This document shows positions 51,226 to 62,239 of a DNA stretch of 64,000 bases, piece after piece. Below the pieces are notes generated by a model. That model saw only the letters and a list, made by a program, of their open reading frames with translations. It had not been told where the DNA came from and made no database searches. Both the position numbers and the translations under genes were made by a program. Location: the NCBI GenBank assembly GCA_028386065.3, contig JAKUCV010007250.1:143395-207394 (forward strand), in the 5' to 3' direction. Each line of letters opens with the position of its first letter. Position 1 is the stretch's first letter. Source of the DNA: Turnera subulata. Lineage: Eukaryota > Streptophyta > Magnoliopsida > Malpighiales > Passifloraceae.

Positions 51226-51946
51226 TGGTGGCAAAATGGTTATTTATGGGTATCTATGGGTTGAGAAATAAATGGTTCATACTAATTTATATTTATTTAT
51301 CTATTTATGGTCTATCAAAAAATTTAGATGGATAACCATATTCATATGGAACTATTTAATATAGTTCATATTCATCTACCCATTTAATTTTAATATTAAT
51401 TTTTTAAAATTTTTGTTTTAAAATTTTTATTGTTATAAATATTAATCCGATCTAGCTCATATTAACCCGTGACAAACCAACTAAACAAAATTAAGCACGG
51501 AAGGGATGGACTTGGTCGGGCTTAACCTGGCCCGTATGGTCCAATTAGACCCGCATGGATTGGCCCATTTTGGGCCCAACTTGGCCTACTTTGGGCCCAA
51601 TTAGGCCCCCAAGATATGGCCCAAATTTAGCCCAACTCAGCCTGCTCGGGGCCCGATTAGGGCCGTCGAAGGACCAAAATGAGCCCAGCTGGGCCCACAA
51701 AAGTTGGGCCGGTCAGGCCCAATATAGGCTCACATAGCTAAATTGTATTAGATTATAAATATTTGGGTATCATGGATATCCATTACCCAAACCCACAAAC
51801 ACCAATCGTTAAATGGATTAAATGGGTATATTTTACCCATTAAGACCCATTTAATTTTATACTAACCTATTTATACTCAAAAGAACCATTTATGATGGTT
51901 CATAATGGGTGACATATTGGGTACCCAACCCATTTTGCCACCACTA
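51226..51946. mobile_element. hAT-like non-autonomous element (721 bp)
   Basis: The left end reads TGGTGGCAAAATGG and the right end is the complement of TAGTGGTGGCAAAATGG, so the ends are inverted with a small deletion at the left tip. Flanking 8-base direct repeats CTCATAAT lie at 51218-51225 and 51947-51954. Subterminal sequence also pairs (AATGGTTC near both ends). The middle (about 51530-51730) is GGCCC-rich and repetitive. It has no transposase. Ends of the TAGxGGTGGCAAA type and an 8-base duplication point to hAT. Confidence 0.75.
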
Positions 51947-52147
51947 CTCATAATCACCTCTCGATGTCATGGAGGTCAAATTCCTGCTACATTTTCTACG
52001 CCTTTGGTTTCCCTTGTGTTGCTCAAACAAATCTGAACACAGGAGGTGACCAAGTTGATTATTAACTAGGTCATATGCTTGCATTTGTAGAGAAACCCTG
52101 AAACCAAGATTCATGCTTCTTGATGGTTCATCAATCCAATTCCAACA

Positions 52148-52303
52148 ATGGACCCTGGCACCAATCAGTTATTTAACAAGCTCCTCAACTTCACAAGTCT
52201 CTTCCTAGGCTCCAAGTTCATCAATTCCTTCAGAGAATCAAACTCTAGTGCAGATTCTTTAGCCAAATTAAGAGCGTCACGTATTGTTGATTTTGTAGCT
52301 TGA
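52148..52303 (+). pseudogene. Short relic of a LINE-type RNase H C-terminus
   Basis: A 51-codon frame contains FINSFRESNSSADSLAKLRA, close to the R-E-x-N-x-x-A-D-x-L-A-K motif that ends the plant LINE RNase H (RVT_3) domain. No catalytic part of the domain is nearby. It could be chance similarity, but the motif is specific. Confidence 0.4.
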
Positions 52304-52864
52304 ATATGATTGGTTTCTATCAACTATTGCTCCGGTAATTCACTCTTCTCATGTAACTTGCTGTTTCTTTCTAACAAAATTGACTTTTTTTAACCAAAAA
52401 CATTGTTTGGATGCGGTGCTCCATATCTCTCACTCTAGGTCTCTTTCATCCCTATCATTTATGTTCTATATTGATATATGCTGCATCATCAACAAACCTA
52501 GCATATTGAAAAATGTTGCTAGAGCACTGACTGTTTCACTTAACATGGTCCTACTGGTGAAGGATGATCATCAGCTGGCATCACTGAGTTAAGGCTTGCT
52601 GCCCACTGACTTCTGTCAACCAGAAGATGATTCTCAACAACACCAAGAATATTAGTACATCCAAGAATACTTAAGTGTTGGAGAGACGGGATGGATATTT
52701 TGTTCGAAACACTCATAAAATAGGCAATCTACTGCATAATTTTCACTAGAATGTTTCACGCTCAAGAGCATGTCTCACTTTCTTGAAAACAGTAGTTTAT
52801 TTTTCCATCCAAAACTAAAACAGGTTACAACTTGCAATGGTGATGAGGAACACAGCAGTGCTGT
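52304..52864. other. Intergenic DNA downstream of the dioxygenase gene
   Basis: The right end is probably dioxygenase 3' UTR. No gene was seen; a plus-strand open frame at 52380-52592 is not recognisable. Confidence 0.4.
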
Positions 52865-54088
52865 CTACTTGTTGATAGCGTAGTGAGTTATCTGAATCAC
52901 ATCCTCCGGTCTGGAGGGAGGATGGGTCTTGTTCCTCATCCTCAGGGCCTGATATTCCTTGTATACAAAGCCTCTATACTTGGGAGCCTCACCAACTTCT
53001 GTGGTGAACTGTGGCAGGGGTTCAACCCACTTATCTCCATGCAAATTGTGAAAGAAAGCAAATGAGTATCGGCTCTTGTCTTTGGGCCTCACTACTCTGT
53101 GGGTTGCGCTTTTGAATTTGTTGTTGCTCAACACCTACACCACAAGTTTTTTTCATGTCAAGATTTTGAACCGAGACAACAATTGAGCTTCATGTATCAG
53201 TTCTTTAATAAGCAAAGAAACATGTTAATTAGGTGTATTCAAGTGGAGAGCAAGCAATTACCTGTATAACATCGCCAACATTGACTACTATGGTCCCCTT
53301 TGATGGAGCGGCCGGAATCCACTCCCCATCCTTGCGGACCTCCAGGCCGCCGGCATCATCCTGTAATACAAAAGTGATGCAATTCCCATCTTCATGTTCT
53401 GTGAGCCCATTGTTTTCTGTTTCGGTTGCCGGGAAATAACGCAAGGCTACCATGAGATCGCAACCACGGTCATGGTTGAACTCTTGTAGGAAGTTAGGAG
53501 GCAGACCTAAGCACTCGTTCAAGATGCTCTCTATAATCAGACCAGTCTTTCTCAAGTAAGAGAATGCCTCCGCCAGCACCTCCCTAGGAAACATGGAACA
53601 AGATAGAAAAGAACAAGTTAAAGACCACTTTTCATCTGATGATGTGCAGTTGCAAGAAGTGCATAATATATAACAAACAACCCAGTTGAGCAAAAACGTT
53701 TGAGACAAAACAGAAAGAGTCCCAAGGAATACCTGAATTGGGGTGGATTTGGTGGGTACACATTGAAGTGAGAGGATGGAGGAAACATCAGGAAATATTC
53801 ATTCTTGTCTGCTGAATGTTCTGGTTGCCTACTGTAACCTGTAGGTAGGGGTGCTTCAGGATTTGCGCTGGACTTGCGCTTCTCCTCATCAGGGTACTCA
53901 AAAAATGTCTTGGAGACCTCAAAGGCTTTGGTCAGCAGATCAAGAGGCACCCCATGATTCACAATTTGGAAGAATCCATACTCGGAACAAGCTTCTCCAA
54001 TAACTTTAATGGCTTCCCTTTTGCCATCCTCATCATTTCCACCAAAGAAAGGTGAAAGATCAACAGTAGGAATGCTGGAGTCAGCCAT
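52865..54088 (-). CDS. 2-oxoglutarate/Fe(II)-dependent dioxygenase (DOXC class)
   Basis: Soluble oxygenase that couples 2-oxoglutarate decarboxylation to hydroxylation or desaturation of small molecules (hormones, flavonoids, alkaloids); the substrate cannot be told. Three exons on the minus strand, 54088-53733, 53583-53262 and 53134-52865, encode 315 residues, typical of the DOXC class. The N-terminal DIOX_N part starts MADSSIPTVDLSPFFGG and has CSEYGFFQIVNHGVP. The catalytic domain shows iron ligands H182-x-D184 in LTEHEDGNCITFVLQDD and H238 in SATHRVV, with the 2-oxoglutarate-binding R248-x-S250 (SRYSFAFF). All key residues are present. The sequence is near the flavonol synthase/GA-oxidase-like branch but I would not assign a reaction. 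Confidence 0.92.
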
Positions 54089-55034
54089 TTCAAGTGCTAC
54101 TTCTGCTTTGTTTGTTCAATCTTTTAGGGTGGTACTGGTTTATATATTAGAGATTTGACAGGAGCAAGAGAGGACAAAGTTATCAATTAGTAACAGGCGG
54201 CTGAGTAAAATATTCATTTAAATACCAAAGTGACATGAATGCTTTGTCAGCTGGTGAATTGATTCATTAGTAAGACTTAGATGCCGCCAAGAACTGTTAT
54301 GAGGAAAGCATTTGAGAAACTAAAGGACAAATTAGCACCAACTAAAATTAGTATGGAGTATACGTTTTACTCTACCAACGGACATGCATACGTTTCAAAA
54401 AAAAAAAACGGACATGAATATGCAATTTTGCTCTAGAAAAGAATAGAAATGGCGTTGCTTAGAGTTTGGACAGACCAGAAACGAGAGATTCTTTCTTTGT
54501 CAAGTGAATCCATTATCAGAGTCCCTTCATGTTTGGTCTAGCCAGTGGCTCTCCGGCGACCATCAAATGTCGATGGTTTGGTGCCTCATATTTGCTCATT
54601 TGAAGTCAAGAAACGAAGCAACCGTGTGGACTGTGGAGGAGAACAAATACCAAGAAGTGATCCATTTGCCTAAGGGTTAATCATTGTTACTATTACAAAA
54701 GATAATAGTAATAAATCAAGGTTACTATCTCGAAGACTCGAACTGGTAATTTTGCTCCCCCCCCCCCCCCGCGCGCCAAGCATAGAGTTCAAAAAACAAA
54801 AACCCCTGCCAAATATTAAACTAGTCTAAAAATCTACAAGATGTTTTTTTTTTGTGAAAAAAATCTACAAGATGTTGGCAAATTACTATAGCTAGGATGC
54901 AATAAAATCATGACACGCGCTTACAAACTTTAATGACATGATTCCACAACCAAGGTTTAGGACTCCCCATAGGGTTTATCCGCTTTACACTATGTCAATG
55001 ACAAAATATTGAAACGCTTTGAAAAGACAAAAGC
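54089..55034. other. Intergenic region upstream of the dioxygenase gene
   Basis: Promoter and leader of the dioxygenase gene, then AT-rich DNA with a 14-base C-run followed by GCGCGCC near 54757-54777. No gene was seen. Confidence 0.4.
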
Positions 55035-55130
55035 TCATTTGCCTGCATCATCACCATCGTCTTCCTCATCCTCATCATCGTCCTCGTCATCATTTTCGTC
55101 ATCCTCCTCAGATTCATCACCATCCTTATC
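55035..55130 (-). pseudogene. Orphan acidic 3'-terminal exon
   Basis: On the minus strand an AG acceptor (TAATTGCAG, ending at 55131) is followed by 31 codons that are almost all Asp, Glu and Ser (DKDGDESEEDDENDDEDDDE at the start, GDDAGK at the end), then TGA. The codons are mixed GAT, GAC, GAG and GAA rather than a pure microsatellite, which suggests real coding sequence, such as the tail of a nucleolar or histone-binding protein. No upstream exon is visible, and the DNA to the right is repeat-derived. It may be a fragment cut off by insertions, or a chance acidic stretch. Confidence 0.4.
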
Positions 55131-56333
55131 CTGCAATTAGACAAAATGAGAACTTACTCCAAATCTCTTTTGGTTAGTTAATAACTTTCTTTCGGTTAAA
55201 ATGCATGTTTGGTTATTGAACTCGGTCCTAATATTGATTTTGGTCACTTCCTGGAACTTTGCTGGATTTTGGTCACTAAACAGCTTGAATTTGCATGATG
55301 TTAGTCACGCCGGTTTAGTGGGGCCCAATTTTTACACGTGACGTACTGCAATTGGTGGACACATCAAGTTGTGGGTCCACATGCCCATGCCCAGCCCAAG
55401 AGACCCAAATCCGGCAAAGAATGACCTGTTCGCCCGTATATGAAATTAAAAATTATTTTTTATTTTTTATTTTTATTTTTTGTTTGATATAGTAGGTGGC
55501 GACAACGGCTTTGGCTCCGGCGTAGGCGCGTCTACGAACAGTGAGCGAAAATTTTGACGGGTGCGGGCGGATTCGGCTTAGATCTAACAGGATTTGAGGG
55601 TGTGGCTCCTCGGCTCTGGTGAGCAGCTCTTCTCACCACGACAATGTTCACGGCGGCGGGTAGAGAGGGGAACCTCCCTCTTTGTTCTATCGGTGAACGA
55701 CTCTTTCTCCCCTCCTCCGGTGGTGGGCTGACGGTGCGATTTGCATGGCAGCTGGAGGCAGGGATGGTGTTCAGGCAGTGAATATTCGACTTTTCTTGGC
55801 CAAATCCCGACAACTTTGAAGAGTTCCCTTTTAATTATTTGTTTTCGTGCTGTTATTGAACACATAGGTTTGGATTGCACAAACTTCATAGGTCTGGTTT
55901 GTTTGGTCTGTTGATTGTCAAACTTACGTGCTCTTTTGTTGCTTGATTTTGCGATTGACCCCTGTTTGGTTTTGTTGTTGATGATTCCTCATTTAGAATT
56001 TGTCAAATCGTAAAGGAATTCTCGTAGGGATTGGAGGGGTAGAGGATGAGATAAGAGAGCAAGGAGGGAGATAGGGCGGCGGCGGGGAAAGAAGTAGATG
56101 GCAGTGGAGGGCGGCGACGTCAGGCGGCAATGGGCATGCGAACAAGGGCGGCGACCGGTGATTGGTGGTTTTATTGTGTGAGGAAGAGGGAGCGGGTGAT
56201 GTTGTGTGAGGGGTTGATGGGGAAGAGAGAAAGGAAATAATGATTATTAGCTTGGGAAATTTCCTGTTCTTCACTTTCGACAACATAACCGAAATAATTT
56301 GGTGGTGGCCATAGAGAAAGTAAAAAAAAAAAG
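55131..56333. other. Decayed repeat-like DNA
   Basis: The stretch around 55195-55440 (GGTTATTGAACTCGGTCCTA, GGTCACTTCCTGG, a GTGGGTCCAC block) resembles widespread degenerate plant repeats of the kind with long inverted ends, but I could not find its partner arm. Positions 55495-55800 and 56040-56240 are GC-rich with open frames on the minus strand (55532-55889, 55993-56346) that show no domain. Confidence 0.35.
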
Positions 56334-57257
56334 GGATTAATATCACATTTCGTCCTTGTGTTGCCTCATCAAATTGAAATTCGTCCTTGTGTTGAGTTTT
56401 GATTGGTTTTGATCCCTTAGTTGGTCAATTTTTTAAGGTTTTAGTCCTTTTTACCGATTTTACCCCTAAATTCAGTACTTTACAGTTCAAACCAGTTTAA
56501 CCACCCGAAATTCGACCCAACTAACCGACCCAACCCGGAACCTTATTCAAAAATCTCCAATAAATAAATAACTCTACCTCCCAACATCAAAAATTTTAAA
56601 ATCATAAAAAATACAAATTATTTTTAAAAATTTTTAAAAAATTAAAAAATCAATAAATAAAATTATTTTAAAATTTTAAAAATTTTAAAATTTAAACCTT
56701 TCTTCTCCACATGTTTTTTTCTTTTCTATTTTTATTTTTTAAGTTAAAAATTCGCAAATTTAATTTTTTTCTCAACTTTTGTTCTTTTTTCCTTTTCTTT
56801 TTTTCTTCTCCACACAAGTCCTCTTATAGTAGTAGTCAAAAAGACATAGTCGACTTAGAGTGGTAAGCTTTTTCTCTGCTTGTCTAGAAAAAATTATATT
56901 TTTAAAAATTTTTAAACTAAAAGATAATTTACTTTATGATTTTTTATTTTAAAAAATATTTTAAAAATTTTTTTGTACTTTTTTTAATGATTTCCAAAAT
57001 TATAATATTTGAAGGTAGAGTTATATATTTATTGGAGATTTTTTAATGGGGTTCCAGATTGGGTCGGTTAGTTGGGTCGAATTTTGAGTTGGTAAACTAG
57101 TTTGAATAGTAAAGTCCTGAATTTAGGGGTAAAATCGGTAAAAGAACTAAAACCTTAAAAAATAGACCAACTGAGGGATCAAAACCAATCAAATCTCAAT
57201 ATAAGGATGAATTTCAATTTGAGGGGGCAAGACAGGGACGAAATGTGACATTAATCC
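56334..57257. mobile_element. Foldback element with long inverted arms (0.92 kb)
   Basis: The left arm (GGATTAATATCACATTTCGT...) and the complement of the right arm (GGATTAATGTCACATTTCGT...) align for well over 200 bases with occasional changes. They share AAATTGAAATTC, TTTTGATTGGTTTTGATCCC, ACCGATTTTACCCCTAAATT, CGACCCAACTAACCGACCC and AAAATCTCCAATAAATA. The middle is very AT-rich and has no coding frame. A-runs of 11-12 bases flank both ends (56322-56332 and 57258-57269), so the target duplication may be an A-tract of 9-10 bases, as Mutator-like elements produce; this cannot be proved in a homopolymer. Confidence 0.85.
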
Positions 57258-57630
57258 AAAAAAAAAAAAGAAAGAAAGAAAAGAAGAAGAAGAAGAAGAA
57301 GAAGGAGAAGGAGGAGAAGAAGGAGAAGGAGGAGAAGGAGAAGAAGAAGGAGGAGAAGGAGGAGAAGAAGAAGAAGGAGAAGGAGGAGAAGAAGAAGGAG
57401 GAGAAGGAGAAGGAGGAGAAGGAGAAGGAGAAGGAGAAGGAGCAGGAGAAGAAGGAGAAGAAGAAGGAGGAGAAGAAGAAGAAGAAGAAGAAGAAGAAGA
57501 AGAAGAAGAAGAAGAAGAAGAAGGAGGAGAAGAAGAAGAAGGAGGATGAGGAGAAGAAGAAGAAGAAGGAGGAGGAGAAGAAGAAGAAGGAGAAGAAGAA
57601 GAAGAAGAAGGAGAAGAAGAAGAAGAAGAA
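57258..57630. repeat. Long (GAA/GAG)n polypurine tract
   Basis: About 370 bases are almost pure A and G on the plus strand: an A-run, then GAA, GAG and AGG triplets, interrupted by only one C (near 57443) and one T (near 57547). Every frame is open on both strands (Lys/Glu on plus; Phe/Ser or Leu on minus) simply because of composition, so no protein is called. It lies exactly between the foldback element and the LTR retrotransposon. Confidence 0.95.
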
Positions 57631-57633
57631 ATG

Positions 57634-60600
57634 TGAAATGCCCCGACCCGTATTTATCGTACACAGTAAACACGTGCTGAAACTGTGACGACCCATTCAA
57701 ACCAAGCCCAGCATACAGTGTATACAACAGTAACTCGGCTCAACAGCCCAAAAATAATAACGTCAATAACTACATAACCGGCCCAATGGCCCAACAATAA
57801 TAAAATAATGCACAGCGGAAGACTTAATAACTCATAAAGACACTGTATGCGACACATGATGCAAACTATGGATGCGAGCCCTGTCCAAGGGATAACGCCG
57901 CAGCCTGTCTGGAATGCACCAAACCTGTACCACAAATAACTCATCCTACGGGATAAAAGCCCGCAGGTGAGGGGTGAGTCCGAAGTGCTCACCAACCAAG
58001 GATAAACAGAAATATGCAGACAACTATAATACTTCAAAGAAGAATTACAGACAATAATCACAACCATACCAAAGTCAATACCGTACAAAACAGACCAAAC
58101 TCAAGGACTCGACCCAACGTACCAAGGATTTTATTATTATTAATTTTTTTTCCAATTTATTTATTCTGGCCCCGTCACGGATAAGCTAAGGTCGTACCAG
58201 GCTATCAACCTGTTTATGGTGCCAGATCAAAAAGAACCCGGGATCAACATCCCAATATCAAATCTCAAGGATCAACATCCCAATCACAATCTCAGGGATC
58301 AACATCCCAATCACATTTTCAGGGATCAACATCCCAATAACAATCTCAGGGATCAACATCCCAAATCACAATCTCAGGGATCAACATCCCAATCAATCCG
58401 GCATCAACATGCCCATCACAAGTAACCCAGATCATGGCCACCACAAAACAGTCCCAAACCATCCGCTCGTACCTCTACTTACCACGTGACAATAAAATCA
58501 CCATCTCAGATCAACTTCCAATTTCCATTTCTTTTTTCCCAATTATCCATATCATAGTTTATTTCAATTATCCAATCACAACACTGTCTACCGACAACAA
58601 TCACAATATCCCTAACAGTCAACAATTATCCAACTTCCTATTAGCTCAGGTTATACAATAGACCAATCCATCAACAGTTTCATAACATCAATTACTCACA
58701 GACCAATATCAATCACAACACAGTATCCAAGAGTCCAATAACAGTCAACACAGCGGTTCAATCAAGCAAATCAACATCATAGCAACAACAACAACAATAA
58801 CCATAGCAGCCAAATAACCAACACAATTCCATATTATCAATTAACCAACAACAATACATATAACGCCAATTATTCACAACTAATAGTTCATCACAATATC
58901 CACACGACCAATAACACAGTCCAACAACAGCAACATCAATAACCATAACAGTCAAATAACCAACAATGACCCTCTCAGTAGTTCATTCAAACAAAAAAAT
59001 ACACAAAGTATTACAGGCACATATCAAGGGTTATCTATCCTCACCTTGGCCGATTACTCAACTCCGAAAACATCAATCGGTCCAAAGCCGGTTCCACCGG
59101 AACTGCTCGATATCGACTCCTATATAACAAATAATAAATGCACACATAAGATGCACATAATAGGTATGCTATGATGCCCTAAATTATAAATTTATCCCCC
59201 CTTGGTTATACATCATCATTTCTATAAAATTATTATACTTGCCAAAATATAATTACCAAATATAATTATTTTATTTATTTTTTTCAAAAAGGTATTATTA
59301 TATATATATACTTAGTGAAATATTCCCCATGATATACAATACCGTATTTATTTCCAAAATATTTTTATAGTATATATACCCCTTTTCATAAAATTATTTA
59401 CTCTTATAATAATTTTTCAAAGGATATTCATATAGTAATTTCATTTCCTCAAAATAATATGTCATTGTAATCATTTTATTATATTATTATTATTATTATT
59501 TTTATTTTTTTTAGTAAAACATATCCACATACTACATATATATATATATATATTTTCCAAAATACTATAACTCATACTTACCATATTATTATTAAAATAC
59601 CCATAACATAATTACCTTAATTTATCCAAAATAATAATCTGTCAAGACCATTATTTCACCTAAAATCATATAACATGTTCATTTCCAATTTATTTACCAT
59701 ATTATTATATTATTATCTCCCAGAAAAATATAATCATACAATTTATATACACATTTCCAGAAAATATAATTATATATATATATATACATATATGTATATC
59801 TTTGTGTAATTAAAATAGACTGGGCCTTTCTTTAATCAATAACCCAGCCCAAAAGCTTTTACCCAAACCCATAGACGTCCGGCCTACTGTTCCAAGGCAA
59901 CAGGCCCAAGACCAGGCCCATCGCCCTGAATCCAGCAGCCACGGCCCATCCTTGGGTTGTCTTCAACCTTGAGCACGGCTGCTCACCTTGGCAGAACGAT
60001 GGCGACGTCGAGGCGGGGCAAGGTTGGCTGCAGGAGCGGGTCGTCGACGTGAGGACGGCGGCGAAGACGCATGGGTATGGGGTGCGACTTGCAGCAGCGT
60101 TCAGTCGGCAGAAGAGGAGGCGGCTCGGTGTTGTTTGCTTCAGCGAGCTCACGGCTGGACGGTGGTGCAACGTTAGTCGGAGCGGCAGAGAGGAGGAAGC
60201 GACGCGAACTGAAGCACGAGGAAGAAGGCTTTGCTGTTGGTGGTTGCTGGCGTTGGGTCGCTGCGTGCGGCGGGGGCGAGGCGGTGGCTTTGGTTTGCAG
60301 CGAGGAAGGGCGGTGCGACGGCGAAGGGAGGAGGAAGGTGGCGGTGTCGGTCTGCTCGTCGGGTTGTCGCGACTTGGCTGCTGGGTACGGTTGTGGACGG
60401 TGATGGTGGAGAAGAGGGAAGGAGAAGGAAGAGGAAGGCTGCAGCATGTGGTGGCGGTGTCGGGTAAGGTGGTCGGCAGCGAGAGTTGTGTGTGTTTAGT
60501 TGTTTTGTTTGTTTTTTTTTTCCTTTGTTTGGTTAATTTGTGTGGTTTGCAGGTTGGAAAAATGAGGTTACAGGCTGAGGAGAGGATGAAGGTGTGGAGG

Positions 60601-60967
60601 CAGAAGGTGCGTGAAAATGAAAGCAAGAAAGGCAGGTCACGGGAAAAGAAAATCAAAGAAATCACAGGCATAACAGGGAAGGGCGGCTCCACTATGCAGG
60701 GCCGTGTCCAAACCGGACCAGAAAATAACTGATACCCCCTTAGTTATTTTCCGGTGTGATTTTTCTGAAAATTCCGGGACCCGAAAAATACCAACTTAGG
60801 CCCGAAAAATCCACGAAAAAATCACGAGCGCGGGAAAACTCTCGGTTTCGAAAAACAACTCCCGATTTACCTTGAATTAATTACCCAAGATTAATTCAAT
60901 AGTAAATCACGGTAAAAAGACTTTTACAGTCCCGGTAAAAATCCAAAATTTTGCCCGGGCTGTTACA
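57634..60967 (-). repeat. Left (3') LTR, complete, 3.3 kb
   Basis: Bounded on the plus strand by TGAAATGCCCCGACCCG at the left and CCCGGGCTGTTACA at the right. The left end is recognised because the same sequence restarts at 63306, and the right end because a polypurine primer follows on the minus strand. Within it are a 27-base minisatellite (58241-58420), a long AT-rich part (59150-59810) and a GC-rich part (59850-60480). AAATG at 57629-57633 may be the 5-base target duplication, but its partner is outside the window. Open frames inside (57654-58088, 59859-60692, 60049-60732) have no domains and are not called. Confidence 0.85.
58241..58420. repeat. 27-base minisatellite inside the LTR
   Basis: Six or so copies of GGATCAACATCCCAATCACA followed by ATCTCA, with small changes and one imperfect last copy. 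The same array begins again at 63912 in the second LTR. Confidence 0.9.
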
Positions 60968-60990
60968 TTCTACCCCCTTAAAAAGAATTT
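60968..60990 (-). other. Polypurine primer (PPT) of the LTR element
   Basis: On the minus strand the purine-rich TTTTTAAGGGGGTAGAA directly precedes the LTR start TGTAACAG. That is the standard place and composition of the plus-strand primer, and it fixes the element's orientation. Confidence 0.8.
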
Positions 60991-61109
60991 CGTCCCCAAA
61001 ATTCCGTCTTATCCATGGGTCCTACCACGATAAGCTTCTGGCACACTCTGCCAGGTGTCCAAAGTCAACGCGATATGTCGCCTATACCCTTAAGCAACTT
61101 CTCGTCCTC

Positions 61110-61117
61110 TATAAAAA
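61110..61117 (+). promoter_or_regulatory. TATA box for the first antisense gene
   Basis: CTCTATAAAAACCG lies 35-42 bases before the ATG at 61152, which implies a leader of only about 10 bases. A perfect palindrome, CTGGCA-CACTC-TGCCAG, lies about 55-70 bases upstream at 61038-61054. Confidence 0.6.
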
Positions 61118-61151
61118 CCGAATCTCATAACTAGCATACTTACACACAGTC

Positions 61152-61562
61152 ATGGACTCTCCGCTGAGATCAAGAACTACCTCAGACTCCTGGAACAACA
61201 GCTACATCGGCGGTACTGCCTTGCCAACAAGCTCCGATGAAGAACCTCCCAAGAAGCGGTTCAAAACCAACATCATCGGCTTGAAAGAGCACATGGTGTT
61301 TTCCAGCAGACGGCGAAAGAAACGTGCTCCCAAGAAAGTTGAGGATAAGAAGGGCAAGGCGATAGCTGAGAGCAGCACTCCGCAGCAGACACTGACGCAG
61401 CTGAACGTCTTACTGAAGAAGATCAGCTCGACGGTGTTGCAAATCGAACTGGCGTGCGCGAAGCTCTTCCCTCACATGAAAACCGTCCAAAAACTTGTAA
61501 AAGACTTAGAGAAGCATGTAACTCAATATAGTACTTCTTCTCCTGTTGTAAAACTATTATGA
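61152..61562 (+). CDS. Antisense ORF 1 of the LTR element, basic nuclear-type protein of unknown function
   Basis: The frame encodes 136 residues with a good start context (GTCATGG). I do not recognise the family. It starts MDSPLRSRTTSDSWNNSYIG, then PPKKRFKTN (about 34-42) and RRRKKRAPKKVEDKKGK (about 53-69), two strong nuclear localisation-type clusters. The C-terminal half (TLTQLNVLLKKISSTVLQIE and KTVQKLVKDLEKHV) looks helical and may form a coiled coil. GC-rich codons contrast with the AT-rich surroundings. AATAAA follows directly after the stop at about 61564. It is transcribed opposite to the retrotransposon. No stop or frameshift is seen. Confidence 0.65.
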   Translation: MDSPLRSRTTSDSWNNSYIGGTALPTSSDEEPPKKRFKTNIIGLKEHMVFSSRRRKKRAPKKVEDKKGKAIAESSTPQQTLTQLNVLLKKISSTVLQIELACAKLFPHMKTVQKLVKDLEKHVTQYSTSSPVVKLL

Positions 61563-62231
61563 AATAAATAAAATAAGCTTTCTTTTTAAATCAAATCTCT
61601 TATATCACGAAATTTTATGTTAAATAGAAAATCAAAACAACTCAAAGCAAATTAAAATCAACAATAAGAATATAAATCAAACATAAAGAGAATAAAAACA
61701 AAACTCGTTTAACAAAATCAAAACATAAAGAAATTAAAACAAAAAACATGTTTTCATGATCAGCGCCCAAATCGGTCCTAAGCATCCTTGATCCCGAGAA
61801 ACGTGACATACGGAGCTAACGGTGACGATCACGAGAGCGTCCTGTGTCCCTCGAAAGAAACGTTACCCACTTGTTCACAAATTTCCGCATGAGCCAAAAA
61901 CGTCTGTCAAGTCTCGCATCTCTCCACGATGTTCGAACAGCTGCAAGCTTGTCGCACATGCACTCTACTCGGGGTATGGCCCCATCCATCTAGCCACAAC
62001 GGTCACGAATGCATGTGATAGAAGATGCAGAAAAATATAGAAAAACCATAAAAAGAAAGGATAAGGTAGCCAGAGCGAAAGGAAATCATGAGAGGGAAAA
62101 AGGCTGAAAAACTCTGGCATTGGTAGCCCGAAAATCGTATAAAGTGACATGGCAATAAATGAAAGCAACGGCAAATTTTCAAAAAGCAAAATCTTGAAAA
62201 TCAAAAACAGTATACACGCTCCCCATGTGAG
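61563..62231. other. Spacer between the two antisense ORFs
   Basis: A-rich DNA with a possible poly(A) signal after ORF 1, and GC-richer sequence at 61770-62010 without a recognisable frame. The part before 62232 is probably promoter of the second antisense gene. Confidence 0.45.
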
Positions 62232-62239
62232 TATAAAAG
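62232..62239 (+). promoter_or_regulatory. TATA box and CAA-rich leader for the second antisense gene
   Basis: GTATAAAAGA lies 110-117 bases before the ATG at 62349. The predicted leader of about 85 bases is rich in CAA and poor in G (CAAACAACGC, CAACCAAAACCACAACG), a composition typical of unstructured, well-translated plant leaders. Confidence 0.6.

Noticed and set aside
50915..51271. Plus-strand frame of 118 codons
   Set aside because: It runs from repeat-like DNA into the left end of the 721-bp hAT-like element, so it is not a gene.
57214..57727. Open frames of about 147-160 codons on both strands (Lys/Glu, Phe/Ser or Leu)
   Set aside because: They come only from the GAA/GAG composition and are open in every frame; no protein is supported.
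57654..58088. Minus-strand frame of 144 codons, repeated at 63365-63760
   Set aside because: It is duplicated because it lies in both LTRs; no domain is seen and it is best explained as LTR sequence.
58241..58420. CRISPR-like repeat pattern
   Set aside because: The units are directly adjacent without unique spacers, in a plant LTR; it is a minisatellite.
59859..60732. Overlapping long frames on both strands in the GC-rich part of the LTR
   Set aside because: GC-rich sequence has few stops; the translations are low-complexity Arg/Gly or Pro/Ser with no domain.
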